Origin: Micromonospora ureilytica
GTDB taxonomy: Bacteria; Actinomycetota; Actinomycetes; Mycobacteriales; Micromonosporaceae
Direction of reading: 5' to 3'
Assembly (NCBI RefSeq): GCF_015751765.1
Contig: NZ_JADOTX010000001.1
Span: forward strand, 1,426,001-1,490,000
DNA length: 64,000 nt
Of this stretch, positions 33,327 through 41,905 are shown piece after piece. How positions within the stretch are numbered: the first letter of the stretch is position 1; each line of letters begins with the position of its first letter. The position numbers and the translations under genes are program-made. The notes under the pieces are model-generated. The model was given only the letters and a program-made list of their open reading frames with translations, ran no database searches and was not told the origin of the DNA.

Positions 33327-33504
33327 GTCTCGGCTCCCTGGGAGATGTCGTGGGGGCGTTCGTCAGCACGGCCGGACGCCTCGCGAGCAGCACGCCGGGG
33401 GCGCCTAGTCCGCAGGCGGTCATGACGTCCAGACCGGTGATCGATACCGGACGGCACCGGGGCGGCGCGACCGCTTCCGCCTTCCCTGAGGCCATCTCGA
33501 TCAT
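33316..33504 (-). CDS. short ORF resembling a ketosynthase N-terminus
   Basis: A 62-codon frame that begins with ATG overlapping the stop of the second carrier protein gene and ends over the start of the AMP-ligase, so it is translationally linked on both sides. Residues 17-37 read CRPVSITGLDVMTACGLGAP, the start of a beta-ketoacyl synthase or chain-length factor (V-x-I-T-G-L-x-V-x-x-x-x-G-L-G); the rest does not fit the fold. It is either the stump of a deleted ketosynthase or a new small protein kept for coupling. Confidence 0.5.
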   Translation of the reverse strand: MIEMASGKAEAVAPPRCRPVSITGLDVMTACGLGAPGVLLARRPAVLTNAPTTSPREPRHGR

Positions 33505-33737
33505 CCGTCCAGCGACTGTCGGAGCAGATGGGCAACTTTGTCCACAGTGGACATTTGGAGCAACGTGTCGTCGGGCGGATCGAGCTCGACCCCGTACCGC
33601 TGCTCGACCTGATGGATCAGCCAGGCCAACTCGAGCGAGGCGATGGCGTCGGCGTCCTCCTCGTCGGCCGTGCGCTGGTGATATTCGGCGAGGATCTCGA
33701 TGACGCCCTGCCGGTCCAGAGACACGGCAACGGTCAT
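33501..33737 (-). CDS. acyl carrier protein (second)
   Basis: A 78-residue carrier protein with the four-helix pattern: VIEILAEYHQ, then DADAIASLELAWLIHQVEQR and VDKVAHLLRQSL. The phosphopantetheine serine is S34; the usual Asp before it is replaced (ASLE rather than DSLE). Its ATG overlaps the stop of the first carrier gene (ATGA at 33734-33737). Confidence 0.85.
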   Translation of the reverse strand: MTVAVSLDRQGVIEILAEYHQRTADEEDADAIASLELAWLIHQVEQRYGVELDPPDDTLLQMSTVDKVAHLLRQSLDG

Positions 33738-33985
33738 TTCTGCTCCATGCGCGCGGTGATCTCATCCGCCAGGTCACCCACGGTCATCATGGCCAGCCGC
33801 TCGGCCTCGTCCTCGTCGAACCGCACGCCGTAGGCGTCCTCCACCTGAATGGAGACCTCGGCGACCGCCAGGGACTCCAATTCCAGACCGTTGGCGCCCA
33901 ACGCCGTTTCCCGAGTCACCGAGGAGGTGTCATAGTTCATGCTCTTGAGCGCGTCGACAAGAAACGCGAATACGTCGACAGACAT
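33734..33985 (-). CDS. acyl carrier protein (first)
   Basis: An 83-residue acidic carrier protein: VFAFLVDALKSMNYD, LGANGLELESLAVAEVSIQV, then FDEDEAERLAMMTVGDLADE. The attachment serine is S38 in ESLA, again without the canonical Asp. It is the first intact gene of the operon; an adenylation pseudogene lies 96 bases upstream on the same strand. Having two carriers in tandem suggests that two acyl chains are carried, or that they divide starter and extender roles. Confidence 0.85.
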   Translation of the reverse strand: MSVDVFAFLVDALKSMNYDTSSVTRETALGANGLELESLAVAEVSIQVEDAYGVRFDEDEAERLAMMTVGDLADEITARMEQK

Positions 33986-34081
33986 ACGAATTCCCTTCGG
34001 TCGGCATGGCGCGACGGCGTGATTCGGCGTGCCATTTTCGGTGAACTTTCGGCTACCTCGGAGCGTGCGCTGCCCAAGCCG

Positions 34082-34701
34082 TCAGCGGACAGCGGCCTCC
34101 CGTGCCACGCTGCGCAATGCGGCTGGATCCTGGACGATCTTGCCGGTGGCGGTGCGGGGAAAATCGCCCAGAACATACAGCGGACGGGGCCGCTTGTAAG
34201 CGGCCAGACGCTCGCCGAGGTCCGCCTGGATCTCCTCGGCCGTCAGGTCGACCTTCAGGCCACCGATGGAAACCTGCGAGTCCAGCCGGCCGTTCATGGT
34301 GAGCAGGCCGGGCGCCGGCTGAACGGCGGGGGCATGCTGGCCGGACAGATCGGTGGCGATCACCCCGCCTCCGTCATCCCGTACATGTTGCCGAAAAGCG
34401 TTGCCGGGTAGCGCTCCCGGAACGCATCCCGGAGGCCGCCGCGGAACACCCCGGCCGCCAGCATCGTGGTGATACTCGCCAGCGAAGGTGGCAGGCAGAG
34501 TGCCACCGTCCCGCCGGCGCGAAGCCCGGCGCCGTGCAGGTGGGTCTGGCTTTCCGTCACCAGGCTGCGCAGGGTTTCCCGGGTGATCGGCTGGTCGAGG
34601 GTCGGGCAGCGCTCGTCGTCGGGGCCGGCCAGGAGGACGTCGTCCACCCACGGGCCGTCCGGCGGGACCGGCCCGTCGGCTAAGAGCGAAACGGTATGCA
34701 T
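34082..34701 (-). pseudogene. decayed AMP-dependent ligase
   Basis: The first 95 codons from ATG 34699-34701 read like the start of an adenylating enzyme (TRETLRSLVTESQTHLHGAG, AGGTVALCLPPSLASITTML), then the frame jumps straight to ERYPATLFGNMYGMTEAG and stops. In another frame the end continues: GRLDSQVSIGGLKVDLTAEE, ERLAAYKRPRPLYVLGDFP, RTATGKIVQDP. The whole middle with the P-loop is deleted and a frameshift separates the halves. It was once the first gene of the biosynthetic operon. Confidence 0.75.
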
Positions 34702-35027
34702 ATATTCCCCGTAATGTGATGACCTGCATGGATGCGACGGGCTTCGTTGCCTCGCACTCGATCGCAGCAGCGTCGAGCGGCGCACCCACATTCGACCGCA
34801 CTAGATCACATAGACCAATCTGAATCGACCGTAGCAGCGGCCGTCTGCGGGAGTCAACTGTGGACACACGGTGGTCAAGTTCTGGACGCGCGATCGATCG
34901 ATTAGGAAACATCGCGATAAAAAGGGGGCCTTCGGGGAGCGGGGCACCCGTGTAGCATCCGAGCCCACTCCCAGTGAAATGCAAATCGGCCAGCCAAATG
35001 TTCCGATCCCGGGAGTGCGTGACGCCA
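34702..35027. other. intergenic, possible promoter region of the cluster
   Basis: Relatively AT-rich between 34795 and 34980 (for example AACATCGCGATAAAAAGG near 34910). It separates the decayed minus-strand cluster edge from a plus-strand esterase pseudogene, so divergent promoters are expected here, but no box is clear enough to call. Confidence 0.3.
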
Positions 35028-35449
35028 ATGGACCCGCAGGTGGAGGCGCTGCGGCGACAACGCCGCGCCGACCGGGTCCCACCGCTCCACGAGATGAGCC
35101 CGCAGGAGGCGCGGATCGCCGACCTGGCCGACATCCGCGCCGACGCCGGCACGCCGGAACCGGTGGCGAGCGTCCTCGACCGCGAGATCCCCGGCCCCGG
35201 CGGCCCGCTTCCGATCCGAATCTACCGACCGTTCGGATCAGGCCCTTTCCCCGTGCTCGCGTACTTTTTTACGGCGGCGGCTGGACCCTGGGAAACCTGG
35301 ACACCTCGGACGCGATTGGCCGTGCGCTCACCAACGGTGTGGGCTGTGTCACTGGTCCTTCGACGGCCCGACCTCTACGCCCGAGACACGCCGCGACCAC
35401 GGTCGCCCAGGCCCGCAGCCGATGGGTGCCTGTCCGCTTTGAGCGCTGA
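35028..35449 (+). pseudogene. truncated HSL-type esterase
   Basis: From ATG 35028 the frame gives MDPQVEALRRQRRADRVPPL, then PGPGGPLPIRIYRPFGSG and FPVLAYF, the start of a hormone-sensitive-lipase-type alpha/beta hydrolase. At a run of six T (35265-35270) the frame is lost; the oxyanion motif YGGGWTLGNLDTSDAIGRAL follows in the next frame. After ALTNGVGC the sequence no longer fits, so the catalytic Ser, Asp and His are missing. The T-run could hide a sequencing error, but the 3' loss is real. Confidence 0.7.
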
Positions 35450-35531
35450 GCAGCGCCGAGAGTCAGCGTCCCCCGTGGGTATTGCCGCACTCACGAGGAC
35501 AGGCCCGACCGCGAAGTGTGGGCCCGGCGGC

Positions 35532-35972
35532 TCAGGCCGGGCTGAACTGGATGAGGACCGACGCGGTCGGCAGCTCGTCCGGAGCGGGTGGTGCCTCGGT
35601 GCGCCAGGCCAGCCGTACGTTCCATCGGCGGCCCGGCGGAAGGCGGTAGGCGTCGGCGATGCCGCCGGCCGTGCCGCTGGAGAACCCGAGGATGCCCGAC
35701 TCGAAGACCACCTCGAGGACGTCGCTGCGGTCCCAGCCGGCCGGATGGAAGTCGGCCGGCCCGTCCCAGGTCTCCAGTCGGGTGTCGCTACCCAGCACCA
35801 CGGCGTCGTCGATGTTCTCGACCACCACGTAGCCCGGCGTCGAGCTGACCCATTGATCGAGCTCGTGCGGCGGGGGCGGCACGTTGCGCCGGTCGTTGCT
35901 GTCGTCGATCATCGCGAACAGTCGATAGTCGACATCGACGTGCAGCTCGGTGTGCTCGACCAGCGCCGCCAT
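35532..35972 (-). CDS. conserved hypothetical protein
   Basis: A 146-residue soluble beta-rich protein: ALVEHTELHVDVDYRLFAMI, YVVVENIDDAVVLGSDTRLE, DVLEVVFESGILGFSSGTAG and WNVRLAWRT. ATG 35970-35972 follows GGGGAGGGG, a strong ribosome-binding site. The family is unknown to me; the pattern (a Tyr/Phe-rich beta barrel with a regulatory feel) is seen among actinobacterial competence- or immunity-like proteins. Confidence 0.7.
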   Translation of the reverse strand: MAALVEHTELHVDVDYRLFAMIDDSNDRRNVPPPPHELDQWVSSTPGYVVVENIDDAVVLGSDTRLETWDGPADFHPAGWDRSDVLEVVFESGILGFSSGTAGGIADAYRLPPGRRWNVRLAWRTEAPPAPDELPTASVLIQFSPA

Positions 35973-36117
35973 GCTGACCCCTCCCCGCTCGGTCGACTAC
36001 GAGGGTAGCGATCTCCCGCCGACCGCGTGTGTTCGCTTACCTACTCACCCTCGCTTCGACAGGTGTCGTTGGCTGAACTACTCCTGCCACCAGCTATCCA
36101 ACGGGGGAGTTGCGCTG

Positions 36118-36708
36118 ATGCGACGATGGTTCCTGCCTGTCACAATCCTGATGTCGATGCTCGTGGGCCTGATCCCGGGTTCTCCGGCCCGCGCCGAGCC
36201 GAACCCGGACCAGACGACCCGCAAGCTCGTTCCGTACGTCATCTCCGACCCGGATCTCATCGACCATCCCGAGCGGGTGAGCGAGGAGTTCCGCAAGAAC
36301 CTGAACCTCGATAACCTCGGCGTCAAGCCGGCGACCGCCGATGGGCCCTCGGAGTCGACCAGGGCGCGGCCGCGAGCCGCGGCGGCCGGTCCCGAGAGCT
36401 AAGTGGTGGACTCCGGGCGTTTCCCGCGCGGGTCGCTGCCGGACGACGTGTACGACTACGCGACGCGCGAGCAGTGCGAGGAACACAGCGACGAGGCCAA
36501 GCGCGAGCAGGGCTGGATCAAGACCCGGTATTCCTACTGTCAGAGCCACATGGTGTACATCGGGGCGATCGAATGCGGGCTGTTCCCGCCGTCGTGCCGG
36601 TTGAGCGGTGAGTACCTCTCGCAGAACATGCTGCGCGGCGAGGGCAAGCAGGGCGGCCACGCCTCGCCAAGCATGATCGTCTCAGGCTCATCCGCAACAG
36701 GTCAGTAG
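36118..36708 (+). pseudogene. broken secreted NucA/NucB-type protein
   Basis: ATG 36118, behind GGGGGAG, begins a signal peptide (MRRWFLPVTILMSMLVGLIP). After 94 codons a TAA at 36400-36402 interrupts the frame, which then continues in phase with GSLPDDVYDYATREQCEEHS, EQGWIKTRYSYCQSHMVYIG and AIECGLFPPSCRLSGEY. These cysteine-rich blocks belong to the module that precedes the nuclease domain in actinobacterial NucA/NucB proteins. The nuclease domain itself (C-D-E-Y-P-F-A) is missing. It is a relative of the intact gene at 41906. Confidence 0.65.
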
Positions 36709-36923
36709 CCCCCCGAAATCGTCGATTTTGATGGCTCGTTGAGTCAAACGGGGGACGTTTGCCGACTCACCGTCCGTTCATACCGATGACAATGCACCGA
36801 GCGCTGTCACAGGTAGAGTTCGTTCTACGTGTCGGATATTCGACTCGGCTCATTCCATCCCACCTGCATCTGATAGACGTACAAGAAGCAAACCATTGTT
36901 TCTAGGCCGCAAAAAGGACGACA

Positions 36924-38945
36924 ATGCAGGGTCGGGCTAAGCTAGTAACAATTGATGTCGTGCTAACGATGCTCGCCGGCCTGGCCTGCAACGCCGTAAG
37001 CGAGCACATCCCCGCACCCTTCAATAGTCCGCAGGTATTGTGGCCAGTCTTGGCACTATTGGCGACTACGCTAACCGTGTCGGCGGTGTGGATCGCGAGA
37101 GTGTCTGAGGCCAGAGCCGTAGCGGAGCCGGGTCGGCAGCGGTTGGAGTTCGCCAAGCAGGTCAAGTATCGTCTCATGGACCAAGGCCTTGATGTGATTT
37201 ACGAGAAGTCTCCGCGGATGGAACTCAACCTTAGCGTTTCGTCTGACACCTCGCCTTCCTCTTCGTCAATCGTTGATATATTCGCCAATGCGCGTGTGCT
37301 TTTGATATACGGCGAAGCTGGCGCAGGCAAGACCGTGGCGTTACTTGAACTCGCAAGAGATCTGCTAGCTAGGTTCGAGTCCGATCCCCGTCAGCCTATT
37401 CCAGTGGTGCTCCACCTCGCATCATGGCCCGAAAAACAACCGCCATTCCGAACTTGGCTAGCGAGTGAAGTGTCAAGGTCGTATCTTGTTCCGCTCGTCG
37501 TTGCCAAGGCATGGATAGACGAAGACGTCATTCTGCCTCTTTTGGATGGAATTGATTCGGCTCCCGGTCACTGTCGATCTAGGCTGATCCGATCTATAAA
37601 TGAGTATGTAATAGCCGGACCAAAGCGTCTGGCCTTGACTGGTCGGACAGAGGAGATCAACGAATGCGAGGTCCGACTAGCGGTTATCGAGGAGGTGGAG
37701 ATCCTCCCCCCGGACGAGCGTCAGGTACGCAATTATTTGAAGTCTCTGAAGATGAAGCGCCAGGATATTGCGCAACTAGTTCCTATATGGAAGAACGAGG
37801 CGCTACTGACTACGCCATTGATGCTAAGCATCGCTTCGCAGGTTGGTCTCACAGCCATCAAAGGCGCTTTCAGCCTGGATGGCAAGGCAGCCTGCGCCCG
37901 CGCCGCCATCTTCGATGAGTATCTAGACCGGATGTTGCCGCAGGTAAGATTCACGCATGCGAACCAGGAAGGGTCAGAGGGAATAGGCCGGACTGGCCCA
38001 AATGATGAGCGCCATCATAACGCGACCTTCGCGCAACTTTCCACCATTGCCCGCTGGATGAAGGACAGCGCCCAGGTTGAGTTTCATATCGACAGGATTC
38101 AGCCTTCGATTCTTTCCGCCCCCAGACTCTGGAGCGCAGTCATGGCGGCCTACTGGTTCATGGTTGGGTTCACGCCAATCGCCCTGTCGATAGCGATCGT
38201 AACAATCACTGCTCCTGCCAAGGCAACCGCTGATGATCGAGGCTTCATCACATCGATGTCTCTACTGGGTGCCGGATTGGTTGGACTCTTGATGGTCCTG
38301 GCGGGCTTGCTGTCGAGGCACGATCGAGTTGTGAGAAGCTCTTATCAAAGTATTCTTAATGGCGCGCCGCGGCGGGGCCTCCATTGGACAATTCTACTGA
38401 CCGAGTCCACGACTTGGTCCTGGCGAACGGCCCGGCAACGGGCACCACTCTTTGGTTTTATATTACTCGCTCAGACACCAATGTACTTCCTACTCGATCT
38501 ACATGGACCAGAAGGAGCGGTTTGGGCGGCTTCCCTGCTCGTCTTGTTCTCGGTAGGAGTTGGCAGGACACCGGGTCTTCTTCAGCGCCGACCCAGGTTC
38601 AATGAAGGTGTCACTCGAACCATAAAGCGTATTTTTCCATACTCTGCATTGGTGTTCCTGTACGGCTTCTGGGTTTTCTTCAAGTTCGGTGGACTGTGGG
38701 CCGGTGCGGCCTTTGGCACGACAATGTTCGTCATGGCAGCAATGCTTGGTGGCTATCCAGTTGTGCAGCATTACCTTCTCCGAATGCTGCTTGCATTGCG
38801 CGGCGATATTCAATTTCAAATCCGAGAATCTCTCGAGAGTTGCGTAGAGCGCAACATCTTGAGGCGATGCGCTGGTGGCTACAGGTTCATTCACCCTCTC
38901 TTTCAAGAACATTTTGCGTCCCGTCAATTGGGCGAGCGCGATTAG
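36924..38945 (+). CDS. NACHT-type NTPase with membrane segments
   Basis: A 673-residue STAND-class NTPase. Two N-terminal hydrophobic segments (VLTMLAGLACNAV; VLWPVLALLATTLTVSAVWI) precede the NACHT domain with Walker A LLIYGEAGAGKTVALL (residues 130-137) and Walker B VILPLLDGIDSA (about 203-213), then the LALTGRTEEI sensor strand. Four to six membrane helices follow from about residue 400. NACHT proteins in bacteria often sense phage proteins and trigger cell death; others regulate transcription. Codon use is visibly less GC-biased than around it and includes TTA (near 37340), so the gene was probably acquired. No effector domain or partner gene is seen. Confidence 0.85.
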   Translation: MQGRAKLVTIDVVLTMLAGLACNAVSEHIPAPFNSPQVLWPVLALLATTLTVSAVWIARVSEARAVAEPGRQRLEFAKQVKYRLMDQGLDVIYEKSPRMELNLSVSSDTSPSSSSIVDIFANARVLLIYGEAGAGKTVALLELARDLLARFESDPRQPIPVVLHLASWPEKQPPFRTWLASEVSRSYLVPLVVAKAWIDEDVILPLLDGIDSAPGHCRSRLIRSINEYVIAGPKRLALTGRTEEINECEVRLAVIEEVEILPPDERQVRNYLKSLKMKRQDIAQLVPIWKNEALLTTPLMLSIASQVGLTAIKGAFSLDGKAACARAAIFDEYLDRMLPQVRFTHANQEGSEGIGRTGPNDERHHNATFAQLSTIARWMKDSAQVEFHIDRIQPSILSAPRLWSAVMAAYWFMVGFTPIALSIAIVTITAPAKATADDRGFITSMSLLGAGLVGLLMVLAGLLSRHDRVVRSSYQSILNGAPRRGLHWTILLTESTTWSWRTARQRAPLFGFILLAQTPMYFLLDLHGPEGAVWAASLLVLFSVGVGRTPGLLQRRPRFNEGVTRTIKRIFPYSALVFLYGFWVFFKFGGLWAGAAFGTTMFVMAAMLGGYPVVQHYLLRMLLALRGDIQFQIRESLESCVERNILRRCAGGYRFIHPLFQEHFASRQLGERD

Positions 38946-39582
38946 GTAACCGTTTAGACTCGCAGGAAAGTTTGCTCGGCTGTCCACGACGTATCCTGAT
39001 CTGCTGCGGATAACAAGCGGTCCCGCACGGTGGGGCAGCCACTCCAAATGGCCCGCAGCCGGGACGCCCAGTGCTGACGCTGACAGTGCGGGGCGGATCC
39101 CCGTCCCATACCTGATGGGTCCTGATTTGGCCCTGCCGTAGACATGTCCACGACAGAATCTTGCAGGTCATGACACGACGAGGTATCAGCCCTGGATATA
39201 AACGGCGAACTGCTGGTCTGGGACACCCAACGCGGGCGGTCCGACCTTTCGCTGTTGCAGCGTCGACTGACAGTCAGTCGCAGGCTGCCAGAGATCGTCC
39301 GGAAGTACCCGGCTCATTGGTCGCATTCGAGCTGCTCCGCGATGGACGAGGTGTCGAGCTCATTGCAGACCGGCGATCGGGACATCGCGCTGGGCTGGGT
39401 CTCGACCTGGGCGTCGCCGCCCGCAGTGTTGACCGATCTGTCCTGCGGGCTGGTGTTGCCGGTGGGCGGGCCATCGCGGTCGACGATCTGGCGGGTCTGC
39501 CCGGATATCGACGCGTGGGCTCTGGACACCGCGATCGCGTGTGGACGGCGGCCCGCCGGTCCGGTCCGGCTGGGGTCACCAG
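38946..39582. other. intergenic, no recognised gene
   Basis: Base composition returns to high GC at about 39000. Several overlapping frames are open on both strands but none shows a domain, so I call none. Confidence 0.4.
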
Positions 39583-39609
39583 CGACCCCTCACCACCGGT
39601 GAGGGGTCG
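39583..39609. terminator. 12-bp perfect stem terminator
   Basis: CGACCCCTCACC and GGTGAGGGGTCG flank a three-base loop. It lies 38 bases behind the stop codon of the minus-strand SHOCT protein gene and would fold on either strand. Confidence 0.7.
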
Positions 39610-39647
39610 TTGGCCGTGCCCGTTCGCTTAATGCTTGGTCGTGTGGG

Positions 39648-40094
39648 TCAGCCCAACAGCTTCTTTTTCTGGGCGAGAAACTCCTCTGGCGTCAGGACGC
39701 CAGCGTCCCGGAGCTGCGCCAACTTGGCGAGCTCGTCGGCGACCGAAATTCCCGGTTGAGGCGATGCTACTGCCGCCTGAGACGACTTGCCGAAGTCTGG
39801 ATGGCCGCGGAACCACTGCTCAATCTTCTCGGCCGTTCCGTAGTTCACTGGGACTTCAGCGAGGGTCGTGCCGGAACCTTGGACAGTCAGAACCTGCTGC
39901 ATCGACGATGCCTTGAGTCGCTTCTTGTCGTCCCGGGTTACCTTGCGAACCGAGAATCCAGAGATGTCGCGCATCATGACTCTGAAGGCGGATAGCAGCT
40001 TCCCCGTCGGCCGGTACTCGACGCTGCCATCCGGGTACTCGAGGATGCTGCCGTTACCGAAACCCAATCCGTGTGAAACCGGCTTCTCGGCCAT
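39648..40094 (-). CDS. SHOCT domain protein
   Basis: About 148 residues from ATG 40092-40094 (GGAGG nine bases before). The C-terminal 33 residues are a textbook SHOCT motif (ISVADELAKLAQLRDAGVLT, PEEFLAQKKKLL), a short oligomerising helix pair. The N-terminal 100 residues look like a PH-like, YokE- or DUF4429-type beta barrel (GNGSILEYPDGSVEYRPTGK, MMRDISGFSVRKVTR). Such proteins are small intracellular or membrane-proximal adaptors of unknown role. Confidence 0.85.
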   Translation of the reverse strand: MAEKPVSHGLGFGNGSILEYPDGSVEYRPTGKLLSAFRVMMRDISGFSVRKVTRDDKKRLKASSMQQVLTVQGSGTTLAEVPVNYGTAEKIEQWFRGHPDFGKSSQAAVASPQPGISVADELAKLAQLRDAGVLTPEEFLAQKKKLLG

Positions 40095-40269
40095 TGAGTG
40101 CTGCCTCCATCTGTCGCCGCGAGGAAACTTTATATCAGGCTCCAAGCTGTAGGAGGGATGGCTGCACCGGAGGGCATAGGGGCTGTTGTTTGTGCGGTCT
40201 GTCGCCGGGAGAGCCGGTCACCGCCGCGAGCCAGGCTTGAGACGCGACGTCATCACCAACGCAAACGCC

Positions 40270-40391
40270 CTGTCGGCCCCCCGTTACCCCCGAGAAACCC
40301 CGCCTGTGATTGACAACCAGTGACAAGTAGCGATCATCGCTTCATCGTGTCTGTGCAGCTCAATGCCTATTCCTGACGGTTGATGACAAGG
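40270..40391. repeat. direct repeat D, copy 1
   Basis: Some 120 bases matching 53700-53822 at roughly four of five positions: CTGTCGGCC, TTACCCCCGA.AAACCCC, TTGACAACCAGTGACAAG, TCGTGTCTGTGCAGCTCA and TGCCTATT.CTGAC. TGACAA occurs repeatedly here and again up to 40440. On the minus strand both copies begin a frame with MSLVVN(H/L)RRGFSGV. The rest of 40095-40730 shows no gene. Confidence 0.75.
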
Positions 40392-40754
40392 TCGGAATGG
40401 CTACGTTCGGTAACAAGGGGTTTTGACAAGCAATGACAAGCCTTGAACGAGGCTCGACATGAGGTTCTCTTGGGTTCAAGGCCCTCGCTTCTCCGAGCGC
40501 CGGGTGCGGGGCCGGGCGGCCCGGGCTCGTGCTGCCCAGAGCGAGGCGCGGCGAGTGGCCGCGCTTGCGCACGATGGAGTACATCGTTGGGCTGAGGGCC
40601 AGTCATGCACCACCCGTTAGTTATGCTCGCCCGCCGACTGAGCCCGCCTTCCGGTCGGTCTCAAACTACCCGTCCGCGCGGTGCCCGCTGTCCGAGTCGG
40701 ATCTGCCTTGCCGCCCGCAGCATCTACTGATCATCGATGCCCGGTCATACAGGG

Positions 40755-40957
40755 GTGTCTTGGTAGGAACGTAGGTGAAGTCGGCGACCCGCAACCGGCT
40801 TGGCCGGTCGGTGACGAACCGGCGTTGCACCAGGTCCGCCGGCCGCATGGCGTGATCGTCGGCGACGGTGGTGCGTCGGGTCTTGCCCCGCACAACCCGC
40901 GCAAGCCGAGCTGCCGCATCAGGCGTTCGACGGTGCGCCGGGCGACCGGGATGCCGT
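40755..40957 (-). pseudogene. IS3-family transposase (OrfB) fragment
   Basis: Reads IPVARRTVERLMRQLGLRG and, after a one-base deletion near 40890, VRGKTRRTTVADDHAMRPAD, LVQRRFVTDRPSRLRVADFT and YVPT: the part of an IS3/IS150 OrfB just before and at the first catalytic Asp (VADFTYVPT). Nothing else of the element is present. It is joined in frame to the IS5-type transposase upstream. Confidence 0.75.
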
Positions 40958-41432
40958 GGCGGTTGCCGCCGGTCAGCGCCGTGGCGAGGGGAATGCCGCC
41001 CGCGTCGGTGATGACGTGGTGTTCCGAGCCTGGCTTGCGGCGGTCGACCGGGGCTCGGACCGGTCTTGAGCCGCCGTTGAGCGTCCGGACGTGGGAGCCG
41101 TCGATCACCGCCCTAGACATGTCCAACTGCCCGGCGGCCCGGCGTCTGCCCAGCAGCACCTCGTGCAGACGTTGCCACACGCCGGCATCGTTCCAGTCCC
41201 GCAACCTGCGCCAGCAGGTCATCCCCGACCCGAAGCCCAACTCTTGGGGCAGGTACTCCCATGGGACCGCGGTGTAGAGCACGAACAGGATCCCGCACAA
41301 CACCTTGCGATCATCCAGCGGCTTGCGACCGGGGTAGCGGCGCCGACGAGGTGGTCGGGGTGGCAGCAAAGGTCCGATCGCGGCCCACAGTTCGTCCGAG
41401 ACGATCCACGGCGGCTGCTCACCCCTCCTCAC
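40955..41432 (-). pseudogene. IS5-family transposase, 3' truncated
   Basis: The first 159 codons of an IS5-type transposase: WIVSDELWAAIGPLLPPRPP, GRKPLDDRKVLCGILFVLYT, WEYLPQELGFGSGMTCWRRL, then the first catalytic Asp in MSRAVIDGSHVRT and ITDAGGIPLATALTGGNRH. At NRH the sequence switches to the IS3 fragment, so the second Asp and the Glu are lost. A likely left inverted repeat (CATCTCGTTAGGAGCTCTTA, 41473-41492) lies upstream of the start. Confidence 0.8.
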
Positions 41433-41494
41433 GTTCAGACAGAACGATCCTCACGTCCCGAGGACACGCGCAACATCATCTCGTTAGGAGCTCT

Positions 41495-41905
41495 TAGTCG
41501 GTGGTGTCGTCGCCCCGAACGTAGGCCCCTGCGTCGATACCGCCGTCGGGTCGCAATCCCGATAATCCATTGAAGATAAAGACCGCCTTCGATAGCGTCC
41601 CGAACAGCGTACGACGGGGGCTTCGACGGCTGACTGCCGTCGCTGCACGTACGGATCCTAAGAACGGTATGCCCCTTTCGGTCTCGCTCGCAGTGGTTGC
41701 TGCACGGAAGGGAGAAGCCAGGCGCGGCATGCCGGCGTAGTCGCCGCATATCGGCGTTCGAAAAGGGATGCACGCCGCTGACGCGACAGTGACGGTGTCG
41801 CCTTCGCCCTCATCCCCCTCGGCCAGGTCTCGCGGACGCGCGAGCCAGGCACCTCAGCACACACCGCTGCCACATGTCCGCCGGTACTTTTTCAGGGAGA
41901 GTGGT
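41495..41905. other. intergenic before the nuclease operon
   Basis: A minus-strand frame ending at 41494 reads FGTLSKAVFIFNGLSGLRPD and may be the tail of a gene cut by the insertion sequence; I cannot name it. The nuclease operon promoter must lie here, but no box is convincing. Confidence 0.3.
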
